A stretch of 64,000 bases of DNA from Terrimicrobium sacchariphilum (GTDB lineage Bacteria; Verrucomicrobiota; Verrucomicrobiia; Chthoniobacterales; Terrimicrobiaceae): the NCBI RefSeq assembly GCF_001613545.1, contig NZ_BDCO01000002.1, forward strand, positions 186,001 to 250,000. The letters run 5' to 3'. Of the stretch, positions 7,433-16,260 are shown in pieces (position 1 is the first letter of the stretch; each line of letters opens with the position of its first letter). Position numbers and translations under genes: made by a program. The notes under the pieces were generated by a model. That model made no database searches. It was given only the letters and a program-made list of their open reading frames with translations, and had not been told where the DNA came from.

Positions 7433-9739
7433 ATGAGATTTTTCCGACATATTCACTGTCTGGTGGCGGTTGCCATCCTGTTCGCGCTTGCCCCTGTCTT
7501 GAAGGCGCAGGAACAGACCGGTCCCATCATTCGCGAAATCGCCGTTGAATATGTCGGTCCGCCGGCCATCAGCGAACAGCGAGTGCGTGATAACCTGGCG
7601 ACCAAGGTCGGAGAGCCGTACAGCGAGCGTGCCGTGGAGTCCGACATCCGCGCCCTGTATGCGACGGGCGGCGTGGCCAACGTGCGTATGTTTGCCGAGC
7701 CGGCTGCGGACGGCGTGAAGGTGACGGTGCTCCTGCAGGGTCGCCCCGTCATTGAGGAGGTTGTGATCGAGGGTGCCGAGCAGCTTTCCATGAATCGCGT
7801 GCGCCGGGAAGTTTCCACCAAGGTGGGCGACGTGCTGAGCGAGGAAAAGCTGGAGTCGGACCGCCAGAAAATCCTCAAGATCTACGAGGACCGTTTTTAC
7901 TCCGACGTGCAGGTGCAGTTTCGGGTGCAGGAGATCGCGAATTCCAATCGCGTGCGCGTCATTTTCCAGATCACCGAAGGCCCTCGCCTCGTGGTACGCC
8001 GCATCAACTTCATCGGCAACGACAGCGTGCTGCCGCGCGACCTGCTCAAGGTGATGAAGACCAAGACCTGGAACATCCTTTCGTTCTTCAACAAGAGCGG
8101 TCGCCTCCTTCCGGCGCAGATGGAAGAGGACAAGGTCGCAATCCGCACTCTTTATCAGAACCGCGGTTTTGCGGATGTGCAGGTGCAGGATTTCCAAACG
8201 GTTCCGCTGGAAAGCGATGGCGTGGAGCTGAATATCACGATCGTCGAAGGTATCCAGTATCGCGTGAACAACCTCAAGCTCGAGGGCGTAAATATCGTCC
8301 CGACGGAGGATCTGAAGGCCCGCCTCTCGATGCAGAATGGCTCGCTCTTCACCCCCAAGGGAATGGGCGATGATCTCAAACTCCTGCGTGATTTCTACGG
8401 CGCTCGCGGCTACGTCGACATGGTCGCGATGCCCGAGGTGCTCCCGGCTGGCCCGGGTGCGGTGGACGTGACCTATCGCATCGACGAGCAGTTCCAGAGC
8501 TATGTGAACCTCGTCAACATCCAGGGCAACACCCGCACGAAGGATCGTGTGATCCGTCGTGAGATGGCCGTGAAGCCGGGCGATGTCTTTGACACCACGC
8601 TGGTGGACGTGAGCCGCAAGCGGTTGGAGAACCTGAACTACTTTGACAAGGTGGAAACGGTGCCCACTGAGACGATCGTTCCGGGACGCAAAGACCTGAA
8701 TGTGATCGTCAATGAGAAGCGCACGGGTTCGTTCAACTTCGGCGTGGGCTTCAGCACGACGGATAGTCTGGTCGGTTTCGCCGAATTGCAGCAGAGCAAC
8801 TTCGATCTCTTCAACTGGCCGACCTTCGTGGGCGGAGGTCAGCGATTCCGCATTCGCGCCCAGTACGGTTTGCAGCGTAAAGACTTCGTCGTTTCGCTCA
8901 CCGAGCCATGGTTCATGGGTTACAAGCTCTCGGTTGGCGGCGAGGCGTACTACCGCGAGGCGAACTTCCTCTCCTCGGTGTACAACCAGTCCAACTACGG
9001 CTTCGCCATTCAGGCTCGCAAGCAGCTGTGGCGCGCCCTGGCGGGACGCCTCGAGTACCGTCTCGAAGGCATCGATATCTTCGACGTCGATACGGACAAT
9101 GTCGGCCAGTTCATTCAGGACTCTGCCGGGCTTTACACCCGCAGCGCCTTCACAGGCGGCCTGACGTGGGACACCCGCGACAGCCTGTTCCTCACCCGAC
9201 GCGGCGAGTTGGTTGAGTTTACGACCTTCATTGCGGGCGGCGGCCTTGGTGGAGACGTGCAGGACTACGGGGTGTCGATCGAGGCTTCCAAGTACTTCCT
9301 GCTGCCGTGGGACATGATCTTCACGGTAAAGGGCGAACTCGCCGTGGTGGATTCCTGGGGCGGGTCCAACGAAGTGCCGATCTTTGACCGACTTTATCTC
9401 GGCGGCGCGAACAATCTGCGTGGTTTCAACTACCGCGAGGTGGGTCCGGTCGACCAGTACGACAACCCGATCGGTGGTCAGTCGCTCGGGTACATGACGC
9501 TCGAGTTGACATTCCCGATCATGTCGCGAGTGCGCGGTGCGGTCTTTACGGACGCCGGTTTCGTGAATGCTGATGCGTATGATTTCAGCACATCGGACGT
9601 GAATGCAGACATCGGTATCGGCCTGCGACTCGACCTGCCGATCGGACCGATCCGCGTCGATTACGGTTATCCGGTCATCCACGACACGTGGAATGGCCCT
9701 CCGGGCAAGTTCAACTTCAATATCGGCTACCAGTTTTAA
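7433..9739 (+). CDS. bamA: Outer membrane protein assembly factor BamA
   Basis: A 768-residue Omp85 protein that folds and inserts beta-barrel proteins into the outer membrane. MRFFRHIHCLVAVAILFALAPVLKAQ is a signal peptide. The first half (to about residue 410) contains repeated POTRA domains, seen in VRDNLATKVGEPYSERAVESD-like repeats and GPRLVVRRINFIGN. The C-terminal barrel includes RLYLGGANNLRGFNYREVGP, the conserved lid-lock region, and ends in an aromatic residue (GYQF). The preferred ATG gives a normal signal peptide; an earlier in-frame start at 7379 adds 18 unneeded residues. It is followed by ompH and lpxD, a widespread arrangement. Confidence 0.96.
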   Translation: MRFFRHIHCLVAVAILFALAPVLKAQEQTGPIIREIAVEYVGPPAISEQRVRDNLATKVGEPYSERAVESDIRALYATGGVANVRMFAEPAADGVKVTVLLQGRPVIEEVVIEGAEQLSMNRVRREVSTKVGDVLSEEKLESDRQKILKIYEDRFYSDVQVQFRVQEIANSNRVRVIFQITEGPRLVVRRINFIGNDSVLPRDLLKVMKTKTWNILSFFNKSGRLLPAQMEEDKVAIRTLYQNRGFADVQVQDFQTVPLESDGVELNITIVEGIQYRVNNLKLEGVNIVPTEDLKARLSMQNGSLFTPKGMGDDLKLLRDFYGARGYVDMVAMPEVLPAGPGAVDVTYRIDEQFQSYVNLVNIQGNTRTKDRVIRREMAVKPGDVFDTTLVDVSRKRLENLNYFDKVETVPTETIVPGRKDLNVIVNEKRTGSFNFGVGFSTTDSLVGFAELQQSNFDLFNWPTFVGGGQRFRIRAQYGLQRKDFVVSLTEPWFMGYKLSVGGEAYYREANFLSSVYNQSNYGFAIQARKQLWRALAGRLEYRLEGIDIFDVDTDNVGQFIQDSAGLYTRSAFTGGLTWDTRDSLFLTRRGELVEFTTFIAGGGLGGDVQDYGVSIEASKYFLLPWDMIFTVKGELAVVDSWGGSNEVPIFDRLYLGGANNLRGFNYREVGPVDQYDNPIGGQSLGYMTLELTFPIMSRVRGAVFTDAGFVNADAYDFSTSDVNADIGIGLRLDLPIGPIRVDYGYPVIHDTWNGPPGKFNFNIGYQF

Positions 9740-9800
9740 TTTTGAACGTAGCCGCGCCCTCGGCGGTCGAATTTAAACTCCAATCAGTTAAAAACACCCT

Positions 9801-10397
9801 ATGCGCAAACTCATCCTCTCCACCGTCCTGGCAACCGCTGCGATGTGCGTGGCCGCAAACTCCGCCAATGCCCAGATCAAGGTCGGCATCGTGGACATGA
9901 ACACTGTCTTCACGTCCTACTACAAGACGAAGGACGCCGAGACGAAGATCAACAGCCAGCGGGCTGATGCCAAGAAGGAGCTCGATCAGCGCCTCGAGGG
10001 CCTGAAGAAGCTCATGGAGGATATCAACAAGCTCAACAAGGACATCGAAAAGCCCGAACTGAGCAAGGATGGCAAGGACAAGGCCACCAAGGATCGTGAC
10101 GAAAAGATCACCGAGGCTCGTGACCTCGACCGCCAGATCGGTGAGTTCCGCCAGGGCAAGGAGAAGCAGCTGCAGGACCAGTTCCTCCGCATGCGCAAGG
10201 ACATCATCGACGACATCATGGCTGTGGTGAACGACAAGGTGAAAGCCGGTGGTTATGACATCGTCTTTGACAAGAGCGGTGCCAGCATGGGCCAGATCCC
10301 GATCGTGCTCTACTCGCGCGCCGACCTCGACTTCAGCAACGACATCATCACGACGCTGAACAAGAACGCACCGAAACCCGGCTCGGCTGCCAACTAA
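9801..10397 (+). CDS. skp: OmpH/Skp family periplasmic chaperone
   Basis: The 198-residue protein has a signal peptide (MRKLILSTVLATAAMCVAANSANAQ), then KVGIVDMNTVFTSYYKTKDAE, the usual Skp/OmpH opening. A long charged helical region (about residues 50-140), rich in Lys/Glu/Asp, would form the coiled-coil tentacles of the trimer that holds unfolded outer membrane proteins. The C-terminal part GGYDIVFDKSGAS completes the fold. It lies 61 nt after bamA and 3 nt before lpxD, fitting an envelope-biogenesis operon. Confidence 0.93.
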   Translation: MRKLILSTVLATAAMCVAANSANAQIKVGIVDMNTVFTSYYKTKDAETKINSQRADAKKELDQRLEGLKKLMEDINKLNKDIEKPELSKDGKDKATKDRDEKITEARDLDRQIGEFRQGKEKQLQDQFLRMRKDIIDDIMAVVNDKVKAGGYDIVFDKSGASMGQIPIVLYSRADLDFSNDIITTLNKNAPKPGSAAN

Positions 10398-10400
10398 GGC

Positions 10401-11420
10401 ATGCCCTCGCTCTCGCTCCGCGAAATCGCCGAGCGCCTGGGAGGCTGGGTCGCACCCGAAAATCAGGAGACGCTGATCACAAGCGCAGCGTCCCTGACGG
10501 ATGCTGATGAGGGGGATCTTTCCTTCTACGCTAATCCCAAGTATCTCAAGGCATTGCGCAAATCCCGCGCCACAGCCGTGCTCGTTCCGCACGGCTTTGG
10601 TGAGGAAATTCCTGCCATCCGTATCTGGGTGGACAGCCCGATGGAGGCGTTTACCCGCCTCCTGATGGAGTTTGCCCCGAAGCCGATCACCTTTCCTCCG
10701 GGAGTAGATCCCGGGGCTCATGTCGCATCCGATGCGCAGCTGGGTGAAGGAGTCCGGATCGAATCCGGTGTCGTGATCGAACCCGGCGTCCGCATCGGCG
10801 CTGGCACGATCATCCAGGCTAATGCCTACATCGGGCATGAGACGACGATCGGCGAGCAGTGCTTCATCCAGGCGAATGTCACGATCCGTGATCGCTGTCA
10901 GATCGGCGACCGGGTGATACTCCAGCCCGGAGTCGTGATCGGGTCAGATGGCTTTGGTTATGAATTCCGTGATGGTCGGCAGGTCAAAATCCCGCAGACC
11001 GGTATCGTCCAAATCGATAGCGATGTCGAAATCGGTGCCAACAGCACGGTTGACCGGGCGCGGTTTGGGCGTACCTGGATTCAGGAGGGGGTCAAAATCG
11101 ACAACCTCGTCCAGATCGCGCACAACGTCATCATTGGCAAACACAGCATCATCTGCGCCCATGTCGGCATATCTGGCAGCGTGCGGGTGGGGAGTCACGT
11201 CACGCTCGCTGGCAAGGTGGGTGTGAATGGTCATATCGAGATCGGTGACGGAGCGATCGTCACCGCCATGGCCGGCATCACGAAGAGCGTGCCGCCCAAG
11301 GAGATTCTCGTCGGCCTGCCTGCCAAGCCCATGCGTGAGTACAAGGAGAACTATGTCCTCCTGCACAACATCCGGAAGCTTTACGACCGGGTGAAGGCTC
11401 TCGAGGCCAAGCAGGAATAG
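10401..11420 (+). CDS. lpxD: UDP-3-O-acylglucosamine N-acyltransferase
   Basis: A 339-residue LpxD, which adds the N-linked acyl chain in lipid A synthesis. The N-terminal domain includes ADEGDLSFYANPKYLKAL. A left-handed beta-helix of hexapeptide repeats follows (about residues 110-270: GVRIGAGTIIQANAYIG and similar). The catalytic His lies in NLVQIAHNVIIGKHS near residue 240, and GLPAKPMREYKEN leads to the C-terminal helices. Third gene of the bamA-ompH-lpxD operon; no lpxC, fabZ or lpxA follows here. A perfect 11-bp hairpin lies just downstream. Confidence 0.96.
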   Translation: MPSLSLREIAERLGGWVAPENQETLITSAASLTDADEGDLSFYANPKYLKALRKSRATAVLVPHGFGEEIPAIRIWVDSPMEAFTRLLMEFAPKPITFPPGVDPGAHVASDAQLGEGVRIESGVVIEPGVRIGAGTIIQANAYIGHETTIGEQCFIQANVTIRDRCQIGDRVILQPGVVIGSDGFGYEFRDGRQVKIPQTGIVQIDSDVEIGANSTVDRARFGRTWIQEGVKIDNLVQIAHNVIIGKHSIICAHVGISGSVRVGSHVTLAGKVGVNGHIEIGDGAIVTAMAGITKSVPPKEILVGLPAKPMREYKENYVLLHNIRKLYDRVKALEAKQE

Positions 11421-11426
11421 ACTTTT

Positions 11427-11460
11427 ATCAGGCGGCTCGGAAATCCCGCAGCCGCCTGAT
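11427..11460. terminator. Hairpin between convergent lpxD and cupin genes
   Basis: A perfect 11-bp inverted repeat (ATCAGGCGGCT at 11427-11437, AGCCGCCTGAT at 11450-11460) with a 12-nt loop sits 6 nt past the lpxD stop and 14 nt from the cupin stop. There is no long T run on either strand, but the position suggests it ends or stabilises transcripts from both sides. Confidence 0.55.
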
Positions 11461-11474
11461 GTCTCGTCCTCCCC

Positions 11475-11783
11475 TCAACGGGAGAAGTGCAAGGCCAGCC
11501 AGACCGCGTCGACCGAGACGCTTTCGACTCGATGGCGGCGATGGGCTGGAATCAACACGGCGTCGCCGGGCGACATGGTTTGCCGGGCGCCATCATCAAA
11601 GGCGAGAGTTGCCTCGCCCCGTAAAAGGGTCACCCATTCCTCCTGCTCCTGGTCGTACCAGAAACCGGGAGGACTGCATTCGCCATGGGAGATGATATGC
11701 TCGAGGCGGAACGAATTGCCGTCCAGAAGCTGGCGAAACTCCTCCGTGGCACCTGGGTGAAGAGGCAGAAGGTTTTCCTTCAT
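11475..11783 (-). CDS. Cupin domain protein
   Basis: A 102-residue single-domain cupin. The first cupin motif region HIISHGECSPPGFWYDQEQEEWVTLLRGEATLAF and the second SPGDAVLIPAHRRHRVES are present, forming a small beta-barrel that usually binds a metal. The exact reaction is unknown; such small cupins often handle sugars or metabolites. The ATG at 11783 overlaps the stop of the esterase gene (ATGA), so the two are translationally linked; a start at 11810 would lengthen the overlap. Confidence 0.85.
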   Translation of the reverse strand: MKENLLPLHPGATEEFRQLLDGNSFRLEHIISHGECSPPGFWYDQEQEEWVTLLRGEATLAFDDGARQTMSPGDAVLIPAHRRHRVESVSVDAVWLALHFSR

Positions 11784-12760
11784 GGTACAGGGTGATTCCT
11801 GGAAAACCATTCGCCGAGCAGGGAGTGGAGTTCCTCTCCCTCGGTGATCTCATAACGGCAGGCAAAATGCGCGGCCGAGCGGACGTAGAGCTCCTTCGGC
11901 CCTGGGATGGCATTGTAGATAGAAAACTGGCCCTGCGGAGGGACAGCGGGATCGAACAGCGCCGGGCTGACAAAAGTGGGGATGCGAATATGGCGCGCGG
12001 CAGTGGCCCCGTCGAAATACGAGAGCACTTTCATCACCTCCGGGCGGGCAAGCCAATACTCCCGGACGGCGGCTCCGCTGCCTGCACATGGGACGGCTAC
12101 GCGGAGGGGGTGATTTCCGAAGCTCGGGATATCAAGGTATGCTTTGTGAAAACGGGAGTCCCACGGGATCGTGAGCGCTCCCATGCCGCCACCGAAGCTG
12201 CCGCCCATGTACCGGAGGTCTTCTGCCGTGCCCGGAAACATCTCGATGAGGACTGAGGCCGCCTGCCAGGCGTCGGCAACGCAACCGCGATGGATATAGG
12301 TTTCGCGGGATGTGATGCCATGGACGACATGGTTGCCAGCCTCGCCAGGAATGTCGGGATGGGAGGAGCGGTTGAAGCCGCGCGCGCAGGGGAAAATGGC
12401 GGGACCGAGCGGTGCGGGCAAATCAAAGTCTGGTTCGCCACGCCCGCCATAGCCGTGATAGATGACCCAGCCGCCGCGGTGGTGATCGGACTTTGGTACA
12501 GTGATCCAGGCGCCAATGCGGACTCCGCCGAGAGAGTCGTACTCCACCTCGTAGAGCTCGAACTCCGCGCGGGGGCTGGGTATTTCCCGTGACGTCAACC
12601 TCAGCGGGATGGCCCGGGTTTCCGCGTAGGTGGCCTCCCAGAAATGGCGAAAATCGGCAGGTTCCTCAGGGAGGGGAATACGCAGCAGGGAGTCGAGATC
12701 GTAACCGTAGGTCGGGTCGAACGGGAACGGATGTTCCAACTTCGGGGCGACTTTTTTCAT
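11780..12760 (-). CDS. Acetylxylan esterase-like alpha/beta hydrolase (AXE1/cephalosporin C deacetylase type)
   Basis: A 326-residue alpha/beta hydrolase of the acetyl xylan esterase/cephalosporin C deacetylase family. Visible are the oxyanion segment WVIYHGYGGRGEPD (about 120-135), the HGI.....YIHRG region, the nucleophile elbow GGSFGGGMGA, the acid region FVSPALFDPAVPP and a C-terminal His in RSAAHFACRYE. It probably removes acetyl groups from carbohydrates. The Met of MKKVAPKLEHPFPFDPTYGYDL is chosen because the longer frame has a composition unlike protein. No signal peptide is present with this start, implying a cytoplasmic enzyme acting on imported oligosaccharides. It precedes the cupin gene with a 4-nt overlap. 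Confidence 0.88.
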   Translation of the reverse strand: MKKVAPKLEHPFPFDPTYGYDLDSLLRIPLPEEPADFRHFWEATYAETRAIPLRLTSREIPSPRAEFELYEVEYDSLGGVRIGAWITVPKSDHHRGGWVIYHGYGGRGEPDFDLPAPLGPAIFPCARGFNRSSHPDIPGEAGNHVVHGITSRETYIHRGCVADAWQAASVLIEMFPGTAEDLRYMGGSFGGGMGALTIPWDSRFHKAYLDIPSFGNHPLRVAVPCAGSGAAVREYWLARPEVMKVLSYFDGATAARHIRIPTFVSPALFDPAVPPQGQFSIYNAIPGPKELYVRSAAHFACRYEITEGEELHSLLGEWFSRNHPVP

Positions 12761-12810
12761 GGAACCCTCAGTAAACGACCGATGGCAGGCCGGAGGCAAT
12801 GCCAGGGCAC

Positions 12811-12848
12811 AAAAAAGCGCCGCGGGAGATAAACTCCACGCGACGCTT
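12811..12848 (-). terminator. Rho-independent terminator after the Gfo/Idh gene
   Basis: Read on the minus strand, an imperfect 14-15 bp stem (AAGCGTCGCGTGGAG with CTCCCGCGGCGCTT, loop TTTAT) is followed directly by a T6 tract. It lies about 20 nt past the stop of the dehydrogenase gene and separates the isomerase/dehydrogenase unit from the esterase/cupin unit. Confidence 0.8.
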
Positions 12849-12867
12849 CTGCATGAGGCTTGAGATA

Positions 12868-13989
12868 TTAAGCGTCGAGCAGGGAGTTTGTCATGCCCAA
12901 TGGGAACGGGGCTGGCTGAGCGCACTGATTCACAAGATCGACGAAACGTCGTTCCGTGAAGGATGTCTCAAAGGCGCTGATGACCTCGAGCGAGTGTAGG
13001 GCGAGGCGCGCGTCGCAGCGATGCGGACGACCGGACTGGATGGCATGAGCCATGTCGGCAACGCCGATGCTGCGCGAGTTTTCCTGATAATCGAAGGTGA
13101 GCGGCATCTTTGCCCAGCCGGGGAAGTTCTTACGCAGTAGCTCGACCTCACCGCCGAAGGTATTCGGGTCGGGAGCGATCACGCTGCCTTCCGTGCCGTA
13201 AATCTCGATCGGGTTATGCTTGCCGCCTACGACATCGAAGCTCACGACGAGCGAGACGACTGCGCCGCTTTCAAAGAGCAGCGTGCCGGCGTAGTGCGTC
13301 GGAACCTCCGCGGGGAGGAACTTGCCGAACTGCTCCTTGCAGGTGGCGAGGCGTTGCTCGCGAGCCTTGCCATTGATGGCGCAGACGGATTTCACCGGGC
13401 CGAGCAGGTGGATGAGCGCCGTGACGTAGTACGGACCCATATCCATGAGCGGGCCGGCTCCACGCTGGTAGAGGAAGCCGGGATTGGGATGCCAGCTCTC
13501 TGGACCGGACGAGAGCATGAATGCCGTGCCGGCGAGCGGACGGCCGACGAAGCCATCGTCGATGATCTTGCGGACGGTTTGGTAGCCGGCGCCGAGGAAG
13601 GTGTCGGGAGCACAACCGACGCGGAGACCGCGCTGGTCGGCCTCCGCAATGATGGAGCGAGCCTCCTCGAGGGTGACGCCGAGCGGTTTCTCGCTGTAGG
13701 CGTGTTTTCCAGCGCGCAGGATGTCCAGGGTGACCTGGGCATGGGCCTGAGGAATGGTGAGATTGATCACGATGTCGATCTCAGGATCAGCGAGCAGTTC
13801 GGGAATCGTCAGGGCCTTGATTCCGAATTCGTCGGCGCGTGCCTGCGCGGTATCCGGGTTGAGGTCGGCGCAGGCTTTGAGCTCGAGGATACGGAAAAGC
13901 TGACATCCCTTGGCGTAGGCGCCAAAGATGTTGCCGCAGCCGATAATGCCGACGCGGACGGGCCGTACGTTGTCGAGAAGAGATTTCAT
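12868..13989 (-). CDS. Gfo/Idh/MocA family oxidoreductase
   Basis: The 373-residue NAD(P)-dependent dehydrogenase has the Rossmann motif VRVGIIGCGNIFGAYAKG (about 11-28), the family EKP motif in HAYSEKPLGVTLEEA (about residue 100), and the substrate-domain segment GAGPLMDMGPYYVTALIHLLGP. These enzymes oxidise or reduce sugars and inositols at a ring hydroxyl. The Met of MKSLLDNVRPVRVG is the natural start. It lies 14 nt after the sugar isomerase-like gene and is followed by a terminator, so the two form one transcription unit. The substrate is not predictable. Confidence 0.92.
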   Translation of the reverse strand: MKSLLDNVRPVRVGIIGCGNIFGAYAKGCQLFRILELKACADLNPDTAQARADEFGIKALTIPELLADPEIDIVINLTIPQAHAQVTLDILRAGKHAYSEKPLGVTLEEARSIIAEADQRGLRVGCAPDTFLGAGYQTVRKIIDDGFVGRPLAGTAFMLSSGPESWHPNPGFLYQRGAGPLMDMGPYYVTALIHLLGPVKSVCAINGKAREQRLATCKEQFGKFLPAEVPTHYAGTLLFESGAVVSLVVSFDVVGGKHNPIEIYGTEGSVIAPDPNTFGGEVELLRKNFPGWAKMPLTFDYQENSRSIGVADMAHAIQSGRPHRCDARLALHSLEVISAFETSFTERRFVDLVNQCAQPAPFPLGMTNSLLDA

Positions 13990-14003
13990 GGGTGAACAAA
14001 GGG

Positions 14004-14825
14004 CTAGCGGTTGCCGGCGGCAAGGCCGTTGCTGATGAGATAACGATAGCTCGACTCGACGCACTCAAACATGTCGGTCTTGCTGTTGTCCTGCTCGACC
14101 ACGAGCCATTGGGTGACGGCGGGATTCATCGCGGCGATGATACCCTTAATGTCGTTCTTGCCAGATCCTACCGGCAGGAGGGCGGCGTCGTCGGCATTGA
14201 GGACTTCCAGTTGGGAAGTCTCCTCGTTGTAGCGGGACTCGGGACGAACGAATGGGCCGTCTTTGATGTGGAGCAGTGGCGAGCGATCACCGAAGCGGCG
14301 CACCATCTCGGCGGCGTCGTTTTCTCCGAAATTGGCGGCCCAGTAGGTATCGAGTTCGAAATGAACGTCGGGGCAAAGCTCGGCGAAGATGTCGTACTTG
14401 ATGCGACCGTCGATTTTTTCAAACTCCCAGGCGTGATTGTGCAGGGTGAGGGTGAGGCCGCCAGCCTTGAGCTTGGCATTGATCTCGGCGACCTCGTCGG
14501 CGGTGCGGCGGATATCCTCGAGTGTGGCAAATTCCTTTGTGCCATAGCCGCCCGCGACCATGTCAACGCCGAGGATGCCGCAGATATCGATCACCTCCTG
14601 GGTATTGTCAATACGTGCCCACGGGCTGTGCGTGGAGGAGACCACCATGCCGAGATCCTCGACATAGGCGCGGAAATCCTTCGGGGTGAAGTTGAAGAAA
14701 CCGGCGGGCTCCACGCCCTTGTAGCCGATCTCGGCGAGGCGGCGCAGGACGGCCGGGAAGTCTTTCGCAGCTTCGTCCCGGAGAGTGTAGAGCTGAACGG
14801 AAATGGGTTTGAGGGTGTTCGACAT
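14004..14825 (-). CDS. Sugar phosphate isomerase/epimerase family (TIM barrel)
   Basis: A 273-residue xylose-isomerase-like TIM barrel (AP endonuclease 2 superfamily). Characteristic segments are PISVQLYTLRDEAAKDFPAVLRRLAEIGYKGVEPAG, LTLTLHNHAWEFEK, HFELDTYWAANFGEN and PLLHIKDGP, supplying the Glu/His/Asp metal ligands. Enzymes of this group act on keto-sugars, inositols or related compounds, commonly alongside Gfo/Idh dehydrogenases as here. It is divergent from the AraC gene at 14953. Unusually, the minus-strand sequence upstream of the ATG is pyrimidine-rich and offers no clear Shine-Dalgarno. Confidence 0.9.
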   Translation of the reverse strand: MSNTLKPISVQLYTLRDEAAKDFPAVLRRLAEIGYKGVEPAGFFNFTPKDFRAYVEDLGMVVSSTHSPWARIDNTQEVIDICGILGVDMVAGGYGTKEFATLEDIRRTADEVAEINAKLKAGGLTLTLHNHAWEFEKIDGRIKYDIFAELCPDVHFELDTYWAANFGENDAAEMVRRFGDRSPLLHIKDGPFVRPESRYNEETSQLEVLNADDAALLPVGSGKNDIKGIIAAMNPAVTQWLVVEQDNSKTDMFECVESSYRYLISNGLAAGNR

Positions 14826-14952
14826 AAGGAGGAGGAATTAACGATTTCTATGGAATGGAGTTTGTCCTGATAAGGATTGAAGGAGTATGTCACAGGGATC
14901 AGGAGAGTGAAATTGACGATTTCTCTGATTCTTTTACAAAATCCCCATTGAT

Positions 14953-15750
14953 ATGAAGATCCCCTCCCAACGGCCGACCGGAATCGAGATGGGGTATTAT
15001 GAGGCTCCCGCTGTAGACGAAGTGCGTCCTTACCGGATAGAAGCGGGCTTTCATCTTGTGGAATTGGTTGTGGGCGGGGTTGTGCGGTTTGACGTTGGCA
15101 CCCGGGAGCTGCGGCTTGGAGCCGGTGCGATGTTCTGGCACATTGAGGGAGAGGATACGATTTACCGGACGTCTCCCGAGGCGCCTTACAAGTGCTATGT
15201 CTTTGACCTTGCCATTCCCACAGGTACTCCGCGTCCCGTGCCCCGCCTTTCCGTATTGCCTGATATTCAGAAGGCGACGGAAATCGGGAGGGAGTTCCTG
15301 GTAGCGTACCACAGTGAGTCTGTCGACCGGAGTATCCTGTGTGAAAGCGCGTGGTCGCGGCTGATCTGGGAGGCGCATCTTGCGGAGGTAGGCAATACCG
15401 GTCCGGAAATCCCGCCAAGCATGCGTGCGGCGCTGGCTTTCATCGAGGCGGGATACATGAGGGCCGACCTCTCGGTGCGGACGATCGCGAGGGCGGCGGG
15501 ATTGAGCGAGGCACATCTGCATGCTCTCTTCCGGGAACATTTCGGACAGACGCCGCATCAATTTGTCCTGGCCCGGCGTATTCAGGAGGCAAGGTATCGG
15601 CTGACGGGCACGCGGCAAACGATCAAGGCTATTGCTGCCGAGTGCGGCTTTGCCAATATCGAGACATTCTACCGGGTTTTCCAGCGGCAGCTCGGAACGA
15701 CGCCGCAGAAGTACCGCATGGCGCACGAGAGATTTTCATTCGGTCGGTGA
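14953..15750 (+). CDS. AraC family transcriptional regulator
   Basis: A 265-residue regulator with an N-terminal cupin-like sensing domain (about 20-130) and a C-terminal double helix-turn-helix (about 160-258). The HTH segments are LSVRTIARAAGLSEAHLHALFREHFGQTPHQFVLARRIQEAR and QTIKAIAAECGFANIETFYRVFQRQLGTTPQKYR, the standard AraC/XylS signature. It is divergent from the isomerase-dehydrogenase pair across 127 nt and probably activates it in response to a sugar. A pair of similar ACGATTTCT-containing elements occurs in the shared spacer. Confidence 0.93.
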   Translation: MKIPSQRPTGIEMGYYEAPAVDEVRPYRIEAGFHLVELVVGGVVRFDVGTRELRLGAGAMFWHIEGEDTIYRTSPEAPYKCYVFDLAIPTGTPRPVPRLSVLPDIQKATEIGREFLVAYHSESVDRSILCESAWSRLIWEAHLAEVGNTGPEIPPSMRAALAFIEAGYMRADLSVRTIARAAGLSEAHLHALFREHFGQTPHQFVLARRIQEARYRLTGTRQTIKAIAAECGFANIETFYRVFQRQLGTTPQKYRMAHERFSFGR

Positions 15751-15809
15751 GGCAGGAATCCATTTCCGTTTGACAAACGGCGTGGTTGCGGGGAATAGGG
15801 AGATCACTG

Positions 15810-16133
15810 ATGAGCGTTTGCCGCAAATTCGCCGGAATTTTTTGGGCCATGGCCCTCCTCTTTGTCGTGGTGGGTCAGATGGCTCATGCCACGACGGAGA
15901 TTTTCTGCGCGGACGATCATGCAGTGGAGGTGCAATGTGCAGACTCCGGAGAAAGTGGAAGCTGCCCGGCGGAACACTCTGGCTGCCATGCCCATGTGCA
16001 TTTGTCCCTGGCCTTGTCCGATGCGGACTCGGCTCTTTATGTCGCGCTGACGGCTGATCCGTTGCGCATTTCCGACGAGGCTGCTCTCGACGCCCCTGTG
16101 CGCGAGATCGATCATCCGCCGCAATTGTCCTGA
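15810..16133 (+). CDS. Small exported Cys/His-rich protein at head of metal efflux cluster
   Basis: A 107-residue protein with a signal peptide (MSVCRKFAGIFWAMALLFVVVGQMAHA) and a short mature part with clustered potential metal ligands: CADDHAVEVQC, then CPAEHSGCHAHVH. GGGAG-like sequence about 7 nt before the ATG at 15810 supports this start over a TTG further upstream. It precedes an RND efflux system, so a periplasmic metal-binding or sensing role (by position comparable to CzcI-type proteins of Cupriavidus) is a reasonable inference. No family was recognised from sequence. Confidence 0.6.
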   Translation: MSVCRKFAGIFWAMALLFVVVGQMAHATTEIFCADDHAVEVQCADSGESGSCPAEHSGCHAHVHLSLALSDADSALYVALTADPLRISDEAALDAPVREIDHPPQLS

Positions 16134-16260
16134 TTCCTCGCGGGCGCAGTGTGCCCGTGAGCAATTGAATCCCCGAGGCGCTGCCTCGCGCCTGCATGTC
16201 TTCACGCAGGCCTCATTCAACCCTCCGTGCGCCCGTAGGCGCGCGGCTATCAGGACAATC

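Noticed and set aside
7382-9682. 766-codon open frame antisense to bamA
   Set aside because: Its His/Asp/Arg-rich composition mirrors the complementary codon bias of bamA, and no domain is recognisable; high GC commonly leaves antisense frames open.
14850-14870. Six-codon frame after a strong AAGGAGGAGG on the plus strand
   Set aside because: Too short to support as a peptide, and the purine run is the complement of the pyrimidine-rich leader of the minus-strand isomerase gene.
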